Positions 13,124-13,458 of a stretch of DNA of 13,458 nt are shown here, piece after piece. Each line of letters opens with the position of its first letter. The stretch's first letter is position 1. A program made the translations under genes and the position numbers. The notes beneath the pieces are model-generated. The model was not told the DNA's origin, searched no databases, and saw nothing but the letters and a program-made list of their open reading frames with translations. The stretch comes from CABMGO01 sp964408125 (GTDB taxonomy: Archaea; Nanobdellota; Nanobdellia; Pacearchaeales; GW2011-AR1): assembly GCA_964408125.1 (NCBI GenBank), contig CAYOYC010000019.1, positions 1 to 13,458 on the forward strand, written 5' to 3'.

Positions 13124-13291
13124 GTACATTATTATAATGTACATGACTAGGTATCACGCAAGTGATATCAAAGTGATTACAACTCGTAATTCCCTAGTTA
13201 TGAGATCCGGCCAGACTATTAGAAGTAAATCCCTTACGGGAGCCTCGACAGAGGCGGCTAACTAATGGCGCTGAAAGGAGGTTTAAAAATT
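13124..13291 (+). ncRNA. Predicted structured 5' leader RNA of the S-layer mRNA
   Basis: By hand folding the leader has a 5'-terminal hairpin GTACATTA/TAATGTAC (13124-13131 with 13135-13142). P1 (13143-13151 with 13193-13201, nine pairs, one G-U) encloses P2 TATCAC-GCAA-GTGATA (13152-13167, a GNRA loop) and P3 ATTAC/GTAAT (13176-13180 with 13186-13190). P4 CTATTAG/CTAATGG (13216-13222 with 13262-13268, one G-U) encloses P5 TCCC/GGGA (13230-13233 with 13238-13241) and P6 GCCTC-GACA-GAGGC (13242-13255). The Shine-Dalgarno follows. The GCCTC strand of P6 could alternatively pair with it. I could not match it to a known riboswitch family. It may be a regulatory element or a stability and translation-enhancing leader. 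Confidence 0.6.
13275..13282 (+). promoter_or_regulatory. Strong Shine-Dalgarno site
   Basis: AAGGAGGT is complementary to the expected archaeal 16S 3' end, with 10 nt between GGAGG and the ATG at 13292. It fixes the S-layer start. No other gene in the window has a comparable site. Confidence 0.9.
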
Positions 13292-13458
13292 ATGAAATTA
13301 AATATTAAAAAAGTTGCTACAGTATTAGGAAGCGCTTTAATGATAGGTTCAACAGTAGCTTTGGCTGCTGCTGCAAGTTTCACACCATCCACTTTTTCAA
13401 GTGATGGAATTGCTTTAGTTGTTGGCGCAAATGCCGCAAATAGCGATTTGAAAGCTGC
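13292..13458 (+). CDS. S-layer protein, N-terminal part (cut by window edge)
   Basis: The 55 complete codons visible encode a basic start (MKLNIKKVATVLGSALM), a hydrophobic core and a run of alanines ending near residue 28, a Sec signal peptide with likely cleavage after the ALA/AAA stretch. The mature start, with GIALVVGANAANSDLKAA at 39-56, follows the pattern of the archaeal S-layer family N-terminal region, in which a short VVVG-x-x-A-x-x-D-x-x-AA motif follows the signal. These proteins form the crystalline cell coat outside the membrane and are usually large and abundant. The long leader, strong Shine-Dalgarno and multiple TATA boxes fit high, controlled expression. The glycosyltransferases earlier in the window could decorate it, but nothing in sequence proves that. 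Confidence 0.85.
   Translation, partial: MKLNIKKVATVLGSALMIGSTVALAAAASFTPSTFSSDGIALVVGANAANSDLKA

Larger units (their letters stand above)
12922..13291. other. Intergenic region: helicase terminators, S-layer promoters and leader RNA
   Basis: This 370-nt stretch has no protein gene on either strand that I can support. From left to right it holds a T tract right after the helicase stop (12926-12931), a hairpin with T tract (12951-12989), an A8/T7 hairpin (13003-13030), three TATA-like boxes (13041-13104) and a predicted 168-nt structured leader (13124-13291). Short out-of-frame continuation of a frame overlapping the helicase tail ends inside it and is not a gene. Confidence 0.8.

Noticed and set aside
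13142..13202. GEMM-I cyclic di-GMP riboswitch suggested by CACGCAA and the three-way junction
   Set aside because: The other conserved parts of that family (the second conserved junction segment and the tetraloop receptor helix) are missing, and CACGCAA is simply the P2 stem and GNRA loop.
1..13458. CRISPR arrays, insertion sequences or integration sites
   Set aside because: No regularly spaced direct repeats, transposase, or terminal inverted repeats with target duplications were visible.

Overview
This is a compact, AT-rich archaeal genome segment, best read as a DPANN archaeon of the Pacearchaeota/Woesearchaeota kind. The archaeal markers are direct: an archaeal-type 16S rRNA 5' end, a proteasome alpha subunit, an SBDS/Sdo1 protein, an RNase P Pop5/Rnp2 subunit, an archaeal RNase J, TATA boxes in front of genes, and a signal peptide typical of archaeal S-layer proteins. 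The lineage within DPANN is inference from gene style and 16S divergence; I ran no search.

Layout. 1-359 (minus): 5' end of a 16S rRNA gene, with promoter-like TATA elements and inverted repeats behind it (359-705). 706-1824 (minus): a two-domain RsmC-like methyltransferase. 1900-4349 (plus): a GT2-GT4 glycosyltransferase pair with a 4-nt overlap, facing a SAM methyltransferase (4354-5181, minus). 5218-5718 (plus): HIT-family protein. 5867-6421 (plus): small multi-pass membrane protein, convergent with a HemK2/Mtq2-like methyltransferase (6411-6941, minus) and a tail-anchored small protein (6943-7311, minus). 7354-8694 (minus): RNase J, divergent from rnp2-psmA-SBDS (8751-10466, plus), a remnant of the archaeal exosome superoperon. 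10564-11067 (plus): pilin-like secreted or membrane protein. 11070-11432 (minus): winged-helix regulator, divergent from a DEAD-box RNA helicase with an R/G-rich tail (11533-12921, plus). 13292-end (plus): start of an S-layer protein gene with a long structured leader.

Theme. Much of the window concerns RNA and ribosome life: 16S rRNA, an rRNA-type methyltransferase, RNase J, RNase P subunit, SBDS, a release-factor-type methyltransferase and an RNA helicase. The rest concerns the cell surface: glycosyltransferases, pilin-like protein, S-layer.

Expression logic. Most genes or gene pairs have a TATA-like box centred about 24-28 nt before the start codon and no Shine-Dalgarno sequence, which predicts leaderless mRNAs. 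The S-layer gene is the clear exception. Its predicted start site lies about 168 nt upstream, the leader folds on paper into a 5'-terminal hairpin followed by two three-way junctions, and it ends in a perfect GGAGGT Shine-Dalgarno that one of the helix strands could alternatively mask. This leader is the most promising undescribed element in the window.
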